From Comamonas koreensis (lineage in GTDB: Bacteria > Pseudomonadota > Gammaproteobacteria > Burkholderiales > Burkholderiaceae_C): a stretch of 64,000 nucleotides of DNA. Both the position numbers and the translations under genes were made by a program. This document shows, one piece after another, positions 30,643 through 39,618 of the stretch; position 1 is the stretch's first letter, and each line of letters begins with the position of its first letter. The notes under the pieces were generated by a model. That model was not told where the DNA came from and did not search any database. It saw nothing but the letters and a program-made list of their open reading frames with translations. The stretch spans positions 806,001-870,000 of the forward strand of contig NZ_CP043575.1 of the NCBI RefSeq assembly GCF_014076495.1, given 5' to 3'.

Positions 30643-31214
30643 TGGCCAGCACATTAACCTTGCCCGCCATCACCCCCGCCCAGCAGTGGCCCGCTGAGCT
30701 GCTGCTGCGCGCCCAGGGTATCAAGATTGTGTTCTTCGATGTGGATGGCGTGCTCACCGACGGGGGCCTGTACATCAGCGAGCAGGGCGAGACGCTCAAG
30801 CGTTTCCACACGCTCGACGGCCATGGTCTCAAGATGCTGCGCGAGGCCGGCATTGTGCCGGCCGTCATCACCGGGCGCGATTCGGCACCGCTGCGCCACC
30901 GCCTGGCGGCGCTGGGCATCGAGCAGGTTCGCTACGGCACCGAGGACAAGCTGCCTGCCGCCCAGGCCATGCTCGAGGCGCTGGGCCTGGACTGGCACCA
31001 GGCCGCAGCCATTGGCGATGACTGGCCGGATCTGCCGGTGCTGCGCCGCTGCCAGCTGGCCTGCGCGCCCGCCAATGCCCACCCTGAAGTGCTGGGCGTG
31101 GCACACTGGGTAACCACCCGCCACGGCGGCGCAGGTGCTGCGCGCGAGCTGTGCGACGCGGTGCTGGCCGCCTGCGGTGCCTATGTCAACCTGCTCGATC
31201 GGTACGGACAATGA
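30642..31214 (+). CDS. kdsC: Kdo-8-phosphate phosphatase KdsC
   Basis: 190 residues, HAD superfamily of the tetrameric C0 type: motif I FFDVDGVLTDG, motif II VITGR and motif IV GDDWPDLPVL. It removes phosphate from Kdo-8-phosphate in lipopolysaccharide synthesis. It overlaps kdsD upstream and lptC downstream (ATGA at 31211-31214). Confidence 0.95.
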   Translation: MASTLTLPAITPAQQWPAELLLRAQGIKIVFFDVDGVLTDGGLYISEQGETLKRFHTLDGHGLKMLREAGIVPAVITGRDSAPLRHRLAALGIEQVRYGTEDKLPAAQAMLEALGLDWHQAAAIGDDWPDLPVLRRCQLACAPANAHPEVLGVAHWVTTRHGGAGAARELCDAVLAACGAYVNLLDRYGQ

Positions 31215-31810
31215 AATCTCGCCTGCGACGCCTCATGGACCTGTCGTCCATCTACCTGCCGGTGATCCTGATGGGCCTGCTGGCGCTGGGCACCTGGTGG
31301 CTGGTGCGCAATGCCCCCAAGCCCCAGAGCGTGCGCGAACAAGCGGTGGCCGGCCACGAAGTGGATTACTACATGAACGATTTTTCGGTGCGCAGCTTTG
31401 ACGGCACCGGCGTGCTGACCAGCGAGATCCAGGGCAACAAGATGCGCCACTACATGGACACCGACACGCTGGAGATCGACACGGCCACGATGCGTTCCAT
31501 CCGCCAGGATGGCTCGACGACAGTGGCCACCGCCAACCGCGCCTTGTCCAATGCCGATGGCTCCGAAGTGCAGCTGTTTGGCAATGCCAAGGTGGTGCGC
31601 AGCAGCAACAAGCCGGGCGCGCCGCAGATGGAGTTCCGGGGCGAGTTTCTGCACGCCTTTGTCAACGAAGAGCGGGTGAGCTCGAACAAGCCCGTCGAGA
31701 TCATCCGGGGCCAGGACCGGTTCACGGCCGACTCGATGGTCTTCAACAACATCACCCAGGTCGCAGAGCTCAAGGGCCGGGTCAAGGGCGTGCTGCAACC
31801 CGCACGCTGA
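31211..31810 (+). CDS. lptC: LPS export component LptC
   Basis: 199 residues. One N-terminal TM (IYLPVILMGLLALGTWWLV) followed by a periplasmic LptC jellyroll (VDYYMNDFSVRSFDGTGVLTSE split, FNNITQVAELKG at the end). It passes LPS from the LptBFG transporter to LptA. It completes the kdsD-kdsC-lptC operon, a common arrangement that in many species continues with lptA-lptB; here an SDR follows instead. Confidence 0.93.
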   Translation: MKSRLRRLMDLSSIYLPVILMGLLALGTWWLVRNAPKPQSVREQAVAGHEVDYYMNDFSVRSFDGTGVLTSEIQGNKMRHYMDTDTLEIDTATMRSIRQDGSTTVATANRALSNADGSEVQLFGNAKVVRSSNKPGAPQMEFRGEFLHAFVNEERVSSNKPVEIIRGQDRFTADSMVFNNITQVAELKGRVKGVLQPAR

Positions 31811-31817
31811 GCGCCGC

Positions 31818-32639
31818 ATGTCCACCCCCCTGAGCGATGCACCGCTGGTGCTGATCACCGGCGCCTCCAGCGGCATCGGCCAGGCGCTGGCCTGGCGCTA
31901 CTACCAGGCCGGCTACCGCCTCGCGCTGGTGGCCCGCCGTACCGCGCTGATTGCGGACTGGGCCCAGGCGCAGGCGATGGATGCCAGCCGCTACGCGGTC
32001 TATGGCGCCGACGTGGCTGACCAGGACCAGACCATTGCTGCCTGCACGCAATGCCTGCAGCAGCAGGGCCTGCCCGATGTGGTGGTGGCCAATGCCGGGG
32101 TGAGCTACGGCATCGACACGGCCGAGCGCGAGGACCTGGAGGTCATGGCCCAGACCTATGCGACCAATGTGATCGGCATGGCCGCGACCTTCCATGCCTT
32201 TGTGCGCCCCATGCAGGCGCGCGGCAGCGGCAAGCTGGTGGGCATTGCCAGCGTGGCCGGCATACGCGGCCTGCCCGGCCACGGCGCCTACTGCGCCAGC
32301 AAGGCCGCCGTCATCAGCTACTGCGAGAGCCTGCGGGTGGAGCTTAAGCGTAGCGGCGTGCAGGTGGTCACCATCTGCCCGGGCTTTGTGGCCACGCCGC
32401 TCACCCGCCACAACCGCTACGGCATGCCCTTCTTGATGCAGCCAGAGGCCTTTGCCGACAAGGCCTTTGCAGTGATTGCCAAGGCGCGCAGCTATGCCGT
32501 GATCCCCTGGCAGATGGGCTGGGTGGCGCGGCTGTTGCGCTGCCTGCCCAATGCCCTCTATGACCGCGCGCTGGCCAACCGCCCGCGCAAGCACCGCCAC
32601 CGCGAGCGGGTGCAAGAGGCGCCACCGGGTCAAGACTGA
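31818..32639 (+). CDS. Short-chain dehydrogenase/reductase
   Basis: 273 residues. Cofactor motif TGASSGIG at 14-21, NAG, and catalytic YCASK; these place it in the classical SDR group. The C-terminus is rich in basic residues (ANRPRKHRHRERVQ). It starts 7 bp after lptC and so is in the same operon, where lptA would often be expected. A role in envelope lipid or sugar reduction is conceivable but not shown. Confidence 0.88.
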   Translation: MSTPLSDAPLVLITGASSGIGQALAWRYYQAGYRLALVARRTALIADWAQAQAMDASRYAVYGADVADQDQTIAACTQCLQQQGLPDVVVANAGVSYGIDTAEREDLEVMAQTYATNVIGMAATFHAFVRPMQARGSGKLVGIASVAGIRGLPGHGAYCASKAAVISYCESLRVELKRSGVQVVTICPGFVATPLTRHNRYGMPFLMQPEAFADKAFAVIAKARSYAVIPWQMGWVARLLRCLPNALYDRALANRPRKHRHRERVQEAPPGQD

Positions 32640-32662
32640 AAGCAGGTCCTAAGCCAGGCATG

Positions 32663-32685
32663 AAAAAAGCCCCTGGCGGGGCTTT
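32663..32685. terminator. Terminator between SDR and first RRM gene
   Basis: AAAGCCCC-TGGC-GGGGCTTT with A/T runs on both flanks works for both converging genes (SDR plus strand, RRM protein minus strand). Confidence 0.8.
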
Positions 32686-32727
32686 GTCGTTGCGGTGCGG
32701 CACAGCGCTGGGCGGTGCCTGCAGGCA

Positions 32728-33348
32728 TCAATAATCGTCGTTGTTGTCGTAGCCTTGGTTGCCGCCGCGGTTGCGCGAACCATTGCCGTAGGGGCTGCGG
32801 AAGCCGCCATCGCGCTCACCGCCACGATCGCCACCACCAAAGCCGCGGTCATTGCCGCCACGGCCGCCATCGCGACCACCGCGGTCGCCATAGCCACCGC
32901 CGCCGCCACCACCGTAGCCGCCACGGTCTCCGCCGCCGCCGTATCCACCACCACCACCGCCGCCGTAGCCGCCGCCACCACCGCCGCCGTAGCCACCACC
33001 ACCGCCGCCGCCAAAGCCGCCACGGTTACCGCCTCCGCCGCCAAAGCCACCACCACGGGGGCCGCCAAAACCACCACCGCCGCTGCGGGGAGGACGGGGC
33101 TCCATGGGACGTGCTTCGTTCACGACCAGATTGCGACCGCCCAGGGGCTGACCGTTCAGACCGTTGACCGCAGCTTGGGCTTCTTCATCGCTGCCCATTT
33201 CTACAAAACCAAAACCTTTGGAGCGACCGGTGTCGCGTTCCATCATCACCTTGGCGCTGGTTACGCTGCCAAACTGACCAAAGGCCTGTTCCAGATCGTT
33301 GTCGCGAACCTGGTATGGCAAATTACCGACGTAAAGCTTGTTGCCCAT
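32728..33348 (-). CDS. Glycine-rich RRM RNA-binding protein (long)
   Basis: 206 residues. An RRM at 1-80 with RNP2 LYVGNLPY (residues 5-12) and RNP1 KGFGFVEM, followed by about 120 residues of GGGGYGG/GGDRGG repeats that resemble RGG-box tails. Such bacterial RRM proteins bind RNA, often in cold or stress conditions. The ribosome site GGAGTCCCTCAA precedes ATG. It lies next to a paralogue (33604-33999) with almost the same RRM. The tail is low-complexity and mirrored by long antisense frames, which are not genes. Confidence 0.93.
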   Translation of the reverse strand: MGNKLYVGNLPYQVRDNDLEQAFGQFGSVTSAKVMMERDTGRSKGFGFVEMGSDEEAQAAVNGLNGQPLGGRNLVVNEARPMEPRPPRSGGGGFGGPRGGGFGGGGGNRGGFGGGGGGGYGGGGGGGYGGGGGGGYGGGGDRGGYGGGGGGGYGDRGGRDGGRGGNDRGFGGGDRGGERDGGFRSPYGNGSRNRGGNQGYDNNDDY

Positions 33349-33518
33349 TTGAGGGACTCCTGATAACTCTTAAATAATGCGATCGCGCCCTGTAGAACAC
33401 CGGTCATCTATCGCAGTAGCCCAATGGAGGAATGCTCCATCCTTTATTTTCTGGCATAAAAACCGGGAATGGGATAGTTGTGCCCCTCTGTTGTGGCGCA
33501 GAAGCTGCAACCAGATGC

Positions 33519-33546
33519 AAAAAAGGCCTCAAAGAGGCCTTTTTTC
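33519..33546. terminator. Terminator between the two RRM genes
   Basis: AAAAAAGGCCTC-AAA-GAGGCCTTTTTT, ideal in both directions. Together with the hairpin at 33572-33590 it isolates the upstream paralogue (33604-33999) from the next gene. Confidence 0.85.
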
Positions 33547-33571
33547 CGGGAAAACCCGTCATCTCACTGTC

Positions 33572-33590
33572 AAAACCTCTAAGAGGTTTT
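33572..33590 (-). terminator. Second hairpin downstream of the short RRM gene
   Basis: AAAACCTCT-A-AGAGGTTTT, directly after the stop at 33604 on the minus strand. It may be a first terminator or RNA-stabilising hairpin. Confidence 0.5.
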
Positions 33591-33603
33591 GGATGTGATG
33601 TGC

Positions 33604-33999
33604 TTAGTAGCTGCCGCCACCGTAGCCGCCACGGCCACCGCCGCCGAAGCCACCGCGATCGCCGCCGCCGAAGCCGCCACGGTCACCACCGCCGAAACCA
33701 CGGCCACCACCACCACCGCCGCCGAAGCCGCCGCTGCGTGGAGGACGGGCTTCCATTGGACGTGCTTCGTTCACGACCAGGTTACGACCGCCAAAGCCTT
33801 GGCCGTTCACGCCTTCGATAGCAGCTTGTGCTTCAGCGTCCGAACCCATTTCCACAAAGCCGAAGCCCTTGGAACGGCCGGTGTCACGTTCCATCATGAC
33901 CTTGGCGCTGGAGACGGTACCGAATTGGCTGAAAGTGCTTTCCAGATCGCTGTCACGGAAAGAGTAAGGCAGGTTGCCCACGTAAAGTTTGTTGCCCAT
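33604..33999 (-). CDS. Glycine-rich RRM RNA-binding protein (short)
   Basis: 131 residues. The RRM (RNP2 LYVGNLPY; RNP1 KGFGFVEM) is nearly identical to that of the gene at 32728-33348, while the Gly-rich tail is shorter (about 40 residues). ATG 33999 follows GGAGTCCTCAA, the same leader as the paralogue, so promoter and start region duplicated too. It probably arose by tandem duplication. It is separated from its copy by two terminators, so both are independently transcribed. Confidence 0.93.
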   Translation of the reverse strand: MGNKLYVGNLPYSFRDSDLESTFSQFGTVSSAKVMMERDTGRSKGFGFVEMGSDAEAQAAIEGVNGQGFGGRNLVVNEARPMEARPPRSGGFGGGGGGGRGFGGGDRGGFGGGDRGGFGGGGRGGYGGGSY

Positions 34000-34237
34000 T
34001 TGAGGACTCCGAAAAAAGTAAAAAAAGCGATGGAGCCTGATGCAATCAACAAACCTGTGACAACTTCCAAGACGGATCACCGCGCGCTCTAGTGTACCCG
34101 GGGGCACATTGAGCTTCACCATTATGGGTGAATCGCCTTACGCTGTGTTGACAGTTGCTGCAACCAGCCCTTGGTATTTTCCCTGGAGGGCGTGGGTGTT
34201 GCGGCGCAACATCGCTTTTGGGCGTATGATGCGCCAG

Positions 34238-34362
34238 TCTTTGGGGAGTAGCCTGCTGGGCGCGCAATGCGCCGCAGAGTGTGCGTCAACAAACTTGGGC
34301 CTTCGCGGCCTATGGCGTACACGGCATCTGGTGATGAGGATGCTGGGCGAGACCATTGACCA
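34238..34362 (+). ncRNA. yybP-ykoY manganese riboswitch
   Basis: The leader of the exporter gene contains the conserved GGGGAGTAGC (34243-34252), a central CGTCAAC and, at the end, GGGCGAGACC (34345-34354), in the order and spacing of yybP-ykoY RNAs such as those before E. coli alx and mntP. GTC..TGG at its 5' end can pair with CCA..GAC (34353-34360) to close P1. Known members sense Mn2+ and switch on exporters. Bases 34363-34440 form the expression platform. A TTGACA at 34148-34153 lies at a suitable distance upstream as a possible -35. Confidence 0.85.
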
Positions 34363-34440
34363 CGTTGCGATCCCATGCCGGAGTCGCGATGCGGTCAATG
34401 CTGTCTTGCGATATCCGGCTGCAATAACGATCCCCACTCC

Positions 34441-35013
34441 ATGGAAGCCTTTCTCCTCTCGACCGCCGTCGTCGCCCTTGCCGAAATGGGCGACAAGACG
34501 CAGTTGCTGTCCCTCGTCCTCGCTGCCAAATACCGCAAACCCTGGCCCATTGCGCTGGGCATCTTCGTCTCGACCCTGGTCAACCATGCGCTGGCCGGTG
34601 CCGTTGGCGCCTGGATCACCACGATGCTGGGCCCCGATGTGCTGCGCTGGATTCTGGGCGTGTCCTTTATCCTGATGGCCGGCTGGATGCTGATCCCCGA
34701 CAAGATCGACGAGGACGAAGCGGGCAAGAGCAGCGGCCGCTGGGGTGTGTTCGGCACCACCGTGCTGCTGTTCTTCCTGGCCGAGATGGGCGACAAGACC
34801 CAGCTGGCCACCGTGGGCCTGGCCGCCAAGTACCCCGCTTCTTATTACTGGGTGGTCGCAGGCACCACGATCGGCATGATGCTGGCCAATGCGCCGGTGG
34901 TCTGGTTTGGCGACAAGATCACCAAGAGGCTGCCGATCCGCTGGATCCACCGCGTCTGCGCGGTGATCTTCCTGGTGCTGGGTGTGGCCGCGCTGTTCAC
35001 GACGATGGACTGA
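34441..35013 (+). CDS. TMEM165/UPF0016 family manganese exporter
   Basis: 190 residues with six hydrophobic segments and the family's duplicated motif EMGDKTQ twice (LAEMGDKTQLLS near residue 16 and LAEMGDKTQLAT near 118). These acidic motifs bind the transported cation. Bacterial members export Mn2+. The riboswitch just upstream fits this role. The ATG at 34441 starts MEAFLLST; the frame is open upstream but that part is the riboswitch. Confidence 0.9.
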   Translation: MEAFLLSTAVVALAEMGDKTQLLSLVLAAKYRKPWPIALGIFVSTLVNHALAGAVGAWITTMLGPDVLRWILGVSFILMAGWMLIPDKIDEDEAGKSSGRWGVFGTTVLLFFLAEMGDKTQLATVGLAAKYPASYYWVVAGTTIGMMLANAPVVWFGDKITKRLPIRWIHRVCAVIFLVLGVAALFTTMD

Positions 35014-35054
35014 TAGCGCTGGCTGCGCTAGCAACACTAGCAACGCACCAACTC

Positions 35055-35089
35055 AAAGGGCTGGGATCTTGCGATCTCCAGCCCTTTTT
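35055..35089 (+). terminator. Terminator after the manganese exporter gene
   Basis: AAAGGGCTGG pairs with CCAGCCCTTT (35078-35087), with an inner GATC/GATC pairing and a T run. Confidence 0.85.
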
Positions 35090-35117
35090 CCATGGGGCGG
35101 CGCCCCGAGCCTCAGCG

Positions 35118-38100
35118 TTAGTCCAAGGTCATCAGGCTGGCATTGCCGCCAGCCGCAGCCGTGTTGATGCTGATGGCATGCTCGGCCAGCAGGCGGAACA
35201 GCGGCACGCTGCCGTCGGCAGCCTGGGCGGTGATCGGCACGATGGCGCCGGCGCGGCCCGCCAAGGTGCTGGCCGTGGGCAGCCAGCCGCTGGCGGCATC
35301 AACGATCAGCGCATCAAAGGCCTCGGACTGCACAAAGGCCTGCTCGCTGTGCGCAGACAGCTGCACCGAGGCACGCACCGAGGCGGGCAGCTTGGCCAGC
35401 AGGCTGGCTTGGCTGCTGCCCGCGGGCCACACGGCGGTGGAGCCCGCGGCGAGCACGGCGGCGAGCTGGGCCAGCAGCAGGCTGCTGGTGCTGGCCACGC
35501 AGGCCACGCGCTCGCGGCCACTCAGCACATACAGATTGCGCTCACCGGTAGGGCCGGGCAGCTCGGCCGCAAAGCCGTTGCCGGTATGGGCGGCATAGCG
35601 CTGGCACAGCGCTGCCAGATCGCCCTGGCCTTGCTGGCTGGCCCAGCTTTGCAGCGCCTCCAGCCCAGCGGCGGGGGCGGCATCGGCCTGTTCCAGGCCA
35701 TGGGCATTACCGCGCTGGCCGGTGCTGGCGGCCGGGGCCTCGCTACCGGCCATGCGCGGTAGGTGGGCGAGCGCATCCACGGTGGCCGTGGCCGGCATGC
35801 GGCTGAGCAGGCGCAGCATGTACAGCGGGCCGCCGGCCTTGGGGCCCGTGCCCGACAGGCCTTCGCCGCCAAAGGGCTGCACACCGACGACGGCGCCGAC
35901 GATATTGCGGTTCACATAGATATTGCCGGCATGCGCAGCGTTGACCACCTGGGCAATGGTCTCGTCAATGCGGGTGTGCAGGCCCAGGGTGAGCGCATAG
36001 CCGGTGGCATTGATGTCGGCCAGCAGCTGGGGCAGGTTCTCGCGGCGGTAGCGCAGCACATGCAGCACCGGGCCGAAGACTTCGCGCTTGAGCTCGGAGA
36101 GCTGGCCGATGGCGATCACCGTGGGCGGCACAAAGGTGCCTTGCGCGCTGGCGCCACTGTTTTGCCAGACCTGGTGGCCAGCGGCCTGCATGCGGGCAAT
36201 GTGCTGGTCGATGACGCCCTTGGCCTCGGCGTCGATGACGGGGCCGACATCGGTCTTGAGCTGGCAGGGGTTGCCCAGCTGGAGCTCCTGCATCGCGCCG
36301 CGCAGCATGTGCAGCAGGCGGTCGGCCGCTTCTTCCTGTACGCACAGCACGCGCAGCGCCGAGCAGCGCTGGCCGGCCGAGTCAAAGGCCGAGGACAGCA
36401 CATCGACCACGACCTGCTCGGCCAGCGCGGACGAGTCCACGATCATCGCGTTCTGGCCGCCGGTCTCGGCCACCAGGGTGACGGGCTGGCCTTGGGCGTC
36501 GAGGCGCTGGGCCAGCGTCTTTTGCAGAATGCGCGCCACTTCGGTCGAGCCGGTGAACATGACGGCCTGCACGCGGTGGTCGCCCACCAGGCGGGCGCCC
36601 ACGGTCTCGCCGGTGCCCGGCAGCAGCTGCAGCACATCGCGCGGCACGCCGGCCTGCCACATCGCCTGCACGGCGGCAGCCGCGATCAGCGGGGTCTGCT
36701 CGGCCGGCTTGGCCAGCACGGTGTTGCCGGCAGCCAGCGCGGCGGCAATCTGGCCGCTGAAGATGGCCAGCGGGAAGTTCCAGGGGCTGATGCAGACCAC
36801 CGGGCCCAGCGCCTGGTAATCCGCCTGGCCCCAGCTGCGCACCTGGGCGGCGTAAAAGCGCAGAAAGTCCACGGCCTCACGCACTTCGGCAATCGCGTTG
36901 GAGCAGGTCTTGCCGGCCTCGCGCACCAGCACGCCCATCAAGGTGGGCATATGCGCTTCGAGCAGGTCACCGGCCTGGGCCAGGCAGTCGGCGCGCTGGG
37001 CGGGCGGGGTGGCCTTCCAGCGGGCAGCGGCGGCCTGGGCGGCGGCCAGCGCAAATTCCACCTGCTCGGTCGACGCCTGCGTGACGCTGCCGACCTGGTC
37101 GCCGTGGTCAGCCGGGTTCAGCACCGGCTCGCTGGCCTGGGTGGATGCGGGCGCGCCATCGGCCAGCATCGGCTGGGCATGCCAGGCCATCTGGGCGCTG
37201 GCCTGCAGCTCGTTCTGCAGCGCGCGCAGGCGGTCGTCGTTGGACAGGTCGAGCCCTGCCGAATTGCTGCGGCTTGCGCCATACAGCGCGCGCGGCTGGG
37301 CAATGTGCGGGTTGGGCAGGCCCAGCTGGCCTTCGCTCTGCGCCCACTGCTGGGCGGTGGTCACGGGGTTTTCCACCAGCTTGGCCAGGGGGATGTCCTG
37401 GTCGGCGATGCGGTTCACAAAGCTGGTGTTGGCGCCGTTCTCCAGCAGGCGGCGCACCAGGTAGGCCAGCAGGGTTTCATGCGTGCCCACGGGTGCATAG
37501 ATGCGGCAGGGGCGGCCCAGGTTCTCGCTGGCGTTGCGGCCCACGACCTGCTCGTACAGCGGCTCGCCCATGCCGTGCAGGCACTGGAACTCGTACTGCC
37601 CGGGCTGGTAGCGGGCCGGGTCGGCCAGGTGGTAGATGGTGGCCAAGGTGTGGGCGTTGTGCGTGGCGAACTGGGGGTAGACCGCATCGGGTGCGGCCAG
37701 CAGCTGGCGCGCGCAGGCCAGGTAGGACACATCGGTATAGGCCTTGCGGGTGTAGACCGGGTAGCCTTCCAGGCCGTCGATCTGGGCGCGCTTGATCTCG
37801 CTGTCCCAGTAGGCGCCCTTGACCAGGCGCACCATCAGCCGGTGCTGGCTGCGGCGGGCCAGGTCGATGATGAAGTCCAGCACATAGGGGCAGCGCTTTT
37901 GGTAGGCCTGCACGACAAAGCCGATGCCGGCAAAGCCGGCCAGCTCGGGCGCAAAGCAGAGCTTTTCCAGCAGGTCCAGCGACAGCTCCAGGCGGTCGGC
38001 TTCTTCGGCATCGATATTGAGGCCGATGTTGTAGCCCTTGGCCAGCACGGCCAGCTGCAGCACCACCGGGTAGAGCTCGGTCATCACGCGGTCGTACTGG

Positions 38101-38981
38101 GCGCGGCTGTAGCGCGGGTGCAGCGCCGACAGCTTGATCGAGATGCCCGGGCCTTCGTAGACGCCCCGGCCATGGCTGGCCTTGCCGATCGCATGGATGG
38201 CGTTTTCATAGTCGCGCAGGTAGCGCTTGGCGTCATCGCTGGTCATCGCCGCTTCGCCCAGCATGTCGTAGGAGTAGCGGAAGCCCTTGGCCTCCAGGCG
38301 CTCGGCGTTCTTCAGCGCCTCGCCAATCGTCTCGCCGGTGACGAACTGCTCGCCCATCATGCGCATGGCCATGTCCACGCCCTTGCGGATCAGCGGCTCG
38401 CCGCCCCGGCCAATGAGGCGGGTGAGCGATTGGCCCAGCGAGCCTTCGCTGTGCGTGGCGACCAGCTTGCCGGTCAGCACCAGGCCCCAGGCGGCGGCGT
38501 TGACGAACATCGACGGGCTCTTGCCCACATGGGCCTTCCACTGGCCGTGGGCGATCTTGTCGCGGATCAGCACATCGCGGGTGGCCGTGTCCGGGATGCG
38601 CAGCAGCGCCTCGGCCAGGCACATCAGCGCAATGCCTTCTTGCGACGACAGCGCAAACTCCTGCAGCAGGCCTTGCACCAGGCCGGAGCGGCCGCTGTCG
38701 GCCTTGCGCTCGCGCAGGCTGCGGGCCAGCTGCAGCGCCAGCGCGTCGCCCGCCTGGGCGATGGCGGCGGGCGGTGTGGCCTGGGGCAGCAGCGCTTGCA
38801 GGGCCTCGGGCTCGGGCTTGCGGTAGGCGGCGGTGATGGCCGCGCGCAGCGCCGAGGCGGGCTGCAGTGCCGACACCAGCTCATTAAAAACAGGAGCGCT
38901 TGCGCCAGATGGGCTGCTGTCTGCGGCCGAAAGGGACGAGGTGGTGGTGGGCTGGTTGTCAACAACGGCGTTGGCAGTCAT
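35118..38981 (-). CDS. putA: Bifunctional proline dehydrogenase / P5C dehydrogenase
   Basis: 1287 residues. A PRODH beta/alpha-barrel (GPGISIKLSALHPRYS, NIGLNIDAEEADRL, RLVKGAYWD) is followed by an ALDH domain (ISPWNFPLAIFSG, catalytic Cys in SAGQRCSALR, FGPVLHVLRY) and a C-terminal PutA extension. It oxidises proline to glutamate in two steps at the membrane. The N-terminal ribbon-helix-helix of E. coli PutA is missing: residues 1-40 are a Thr/Ser-rich linker, so it cannot repress its own gene. The divergent Lrp-type gene (39086) is the likely regulator. The ATG at 38981 has no strong ribosome site. Confidence 0.95.
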   Translation of the reverse strand: MTANAVVDNQPTTTSSLSAADSSPSGASAPVFNELVSALQPASALRAAITAAYRKPEPEALQALLPQATPPAAIAQAGDALALQLARSLRERKADSGRSGLVQGLLQEFALSSQEGIALMCLAEALLRIPDTATRDVLIRDKIAHGQWKAHVGKSPSMFVNAAAWGLVLTGKLVATHSEGSLGQSLTRLIGRGGEPLIRKGVDMAMRMMGEQFVTGETIGEALKNAERLEAKGFRYSYDMLGEAAMTSDDAKRYLRDYENAIHAIGKASHGRGVYEGPGISIKLSALHPRYSRAQYDRVMTELYPVVLQLAVLAKGYNIGLNIDAEEADRLELSLDLLEKLCFAPELAGFAGIGFVVQAYQKRCPYVLDFIIDLARRSQHRLMVRLVKGAYWDSEIKRAQIDGLEGYPVYTRKAYTDVSYLACARQLLAAPDAVYPQFATHNAHTLATIYHLADPARYQPGQYEFQCLHGMGEPLYEQVVGRNASENLGRPCRIYAPVGTHETLLAYLVRRLLENGANTSFVNRIADQDIPLAKLVENPVTTAQQWAQSEGQLGLPNPHIAQPRALYGASRSNSAGLDLSNDDRLRALQNELQASAQMAWHAQPMLADGAPASTQASEPVLNPADHGDQVGSVTQASTEQVEFALAAAQAAAARWKATPPAQRADCLAQAGDLLEAHMPTLMGVLVREAGKTCSNAIAEVREAVDFLRFYAAQVRSWGQADYQALGPVVCISPWNFPLAIFSGQIAAALAAGNTVLAKPAEQTPLIAAAAVQAMWQAGVPRDVLQLLPGTGETVGARLVGDHRVQAVMFTGSTEVARILQKTLAQRLDAQGQPVTLVAETGGQNAMIVDSSALAEQVVVDVLSSAFDSAGQRCSALRVLCVQEEAADRLLHMLRGAMQELQLGNPCQLKTDVGPVIDAEAKGVIDQHIARMQAAGHQVWQNSGASAQGTFVPPTVIAIGQLSELKREVFGPVLHVLRYRRENLPQLLADINATGYALTLGLHTRIDETIAQVVNAAHAGNIYVNRNIVGAVVGVQPFGGEGLSGTGPKAGGPLYMLRLLSRMPATATVDALAHLPRMAGSEAPAASTGQRGNAHGLEQADAAPAAGLEALQSWASQQGQGDLAALCQRYAAHTGNGFAAELPGPTGERNLYVLSGRERVACVASTSSLLLAQLAAVLAAGSTAVWPAGSSQASLLAKLPASVRASVQLSAHSEQAFVQSEAFDALIVDAASGWLPTASTLAGRAGAIVPITAQAADGSVPLFRLLAEHAISINTAAAGGNASLMTLD

Positions 38982-39029
38982 GGCGGGCTCGGTTAGCAAG
39001 TAGATAGTGAATGCCGCCAGTGTGATCGT

Positions 39030-39054
39030 TTATGGTTTGAATTTCTCTCCATAA
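39030..39054. promoter_or_regulatory. Candidate Lrp/PutR site between putA and lrp-type gene
   Basis: TTATGG (39030-39035) and CCATAA (39049-39054) form an inverted repeat with 13 AT-rich bases between, centred in the putA/regulator gap. Lrp-type proteins bind such degenerate dyads. Confidence 0.35.
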
Positions 39055-39085
39055 TGTGGCCCATTCTTAGTGAAAAATTCAGCCC

Positions 39086-39577
39086 ATGACCGCCATCATC
39101 GACCCACCGGAGGACCTGGACCGCATCGATCTGCGTATTCTGGCTGTGCTGCAGCGCGACGGCCGCATCTCCAACCTGAAGCTGGCCGAGGCGGTGTCGC
39201 TGTCGGCCACGGCGGTGCTGGCCCGCGTGCAGCGCCTGACCAAGGAAGGCTATATCACCGGCTACGAGGCGCGCTTGAACCCGCAAAAGCTGGGCGCGGC
39301 GATGCTGGTCTTCATCGAGGTGCTGCTCGACCGCACGACCCCCAATGTGTTTGACGAGTTCAAGGCGGCGGTGCAGGTGCGGCCCGAGATCATGGAGTGC
39401 CATATGGTGGCTGGCGGCTTTGACTACCTGGTCAAGATCCGCGTGGCCGACATGAACCACTACCGCCACTTTGCCGGCGAGGTTTTGTGGCAGCTGCCCG
39501 GCGTGCGCGAGACCCGCACCTACGCGGTGATGGAAGAGGTCAAAAGCTCCAACCGGCTCTACCTGGGCGGCAGTTGA
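39086..39577 (+). CDS. Lrp/AsnC-type regulator, probably of putA
   Basis: 163 residues. An N-terminal HTH (RIDLRILAVLQRDGRISNLKLAEAVSLSATAVLARVQRL, given in pieces: DLRILAVLQRDGRI / LAEAVSLSATAVLA) and a RAM ligand-binding domain at the C-terminus (VRPEIMECHMVAGGFDYLVKI split). Members of this class (PutR, BkdR) activate catabolic genes when the amino acid is present. It is divergent from putA, so proline-responsive control is likely. Confidence 0.93.
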   Translation: MTAIIDPPEDLDRIDLRILAVLQRDGRISNLKLAEAVSLSATAVLARVQRLTKEGYITGYEARLNPQKLGAAMLVFIEVLLDRTTPNVFDEFKAAVQVRPEIMECHMVAGGFDYLVKIRVADMNHYRHFAGEVLWQLPGVRETRTYAVMEEVKSSNRLYLGGS

Positions 39578-39618
39578 TGCAGCCCATGCGCGGCCGATTT
39601 GCAGTACACTGAGATTTC

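Noticed and set aside
32715..33167. Repetitive His/Arg-rich frame and apparent repeat array in the RRM genes
   Set aside because: The repeats are the Gly codon runs of the RRM tails; spacers are not unique and there is no CRISPR-type repeat.
35763..38996. Very long open frame on the plus strand opposite putA
   Set aside because: It mirrors the codon pattern of putA in a GC-rich genome, is rich in His/Gly/Gln/Ala and has no recognisable domain; putA on the other strand is certain.
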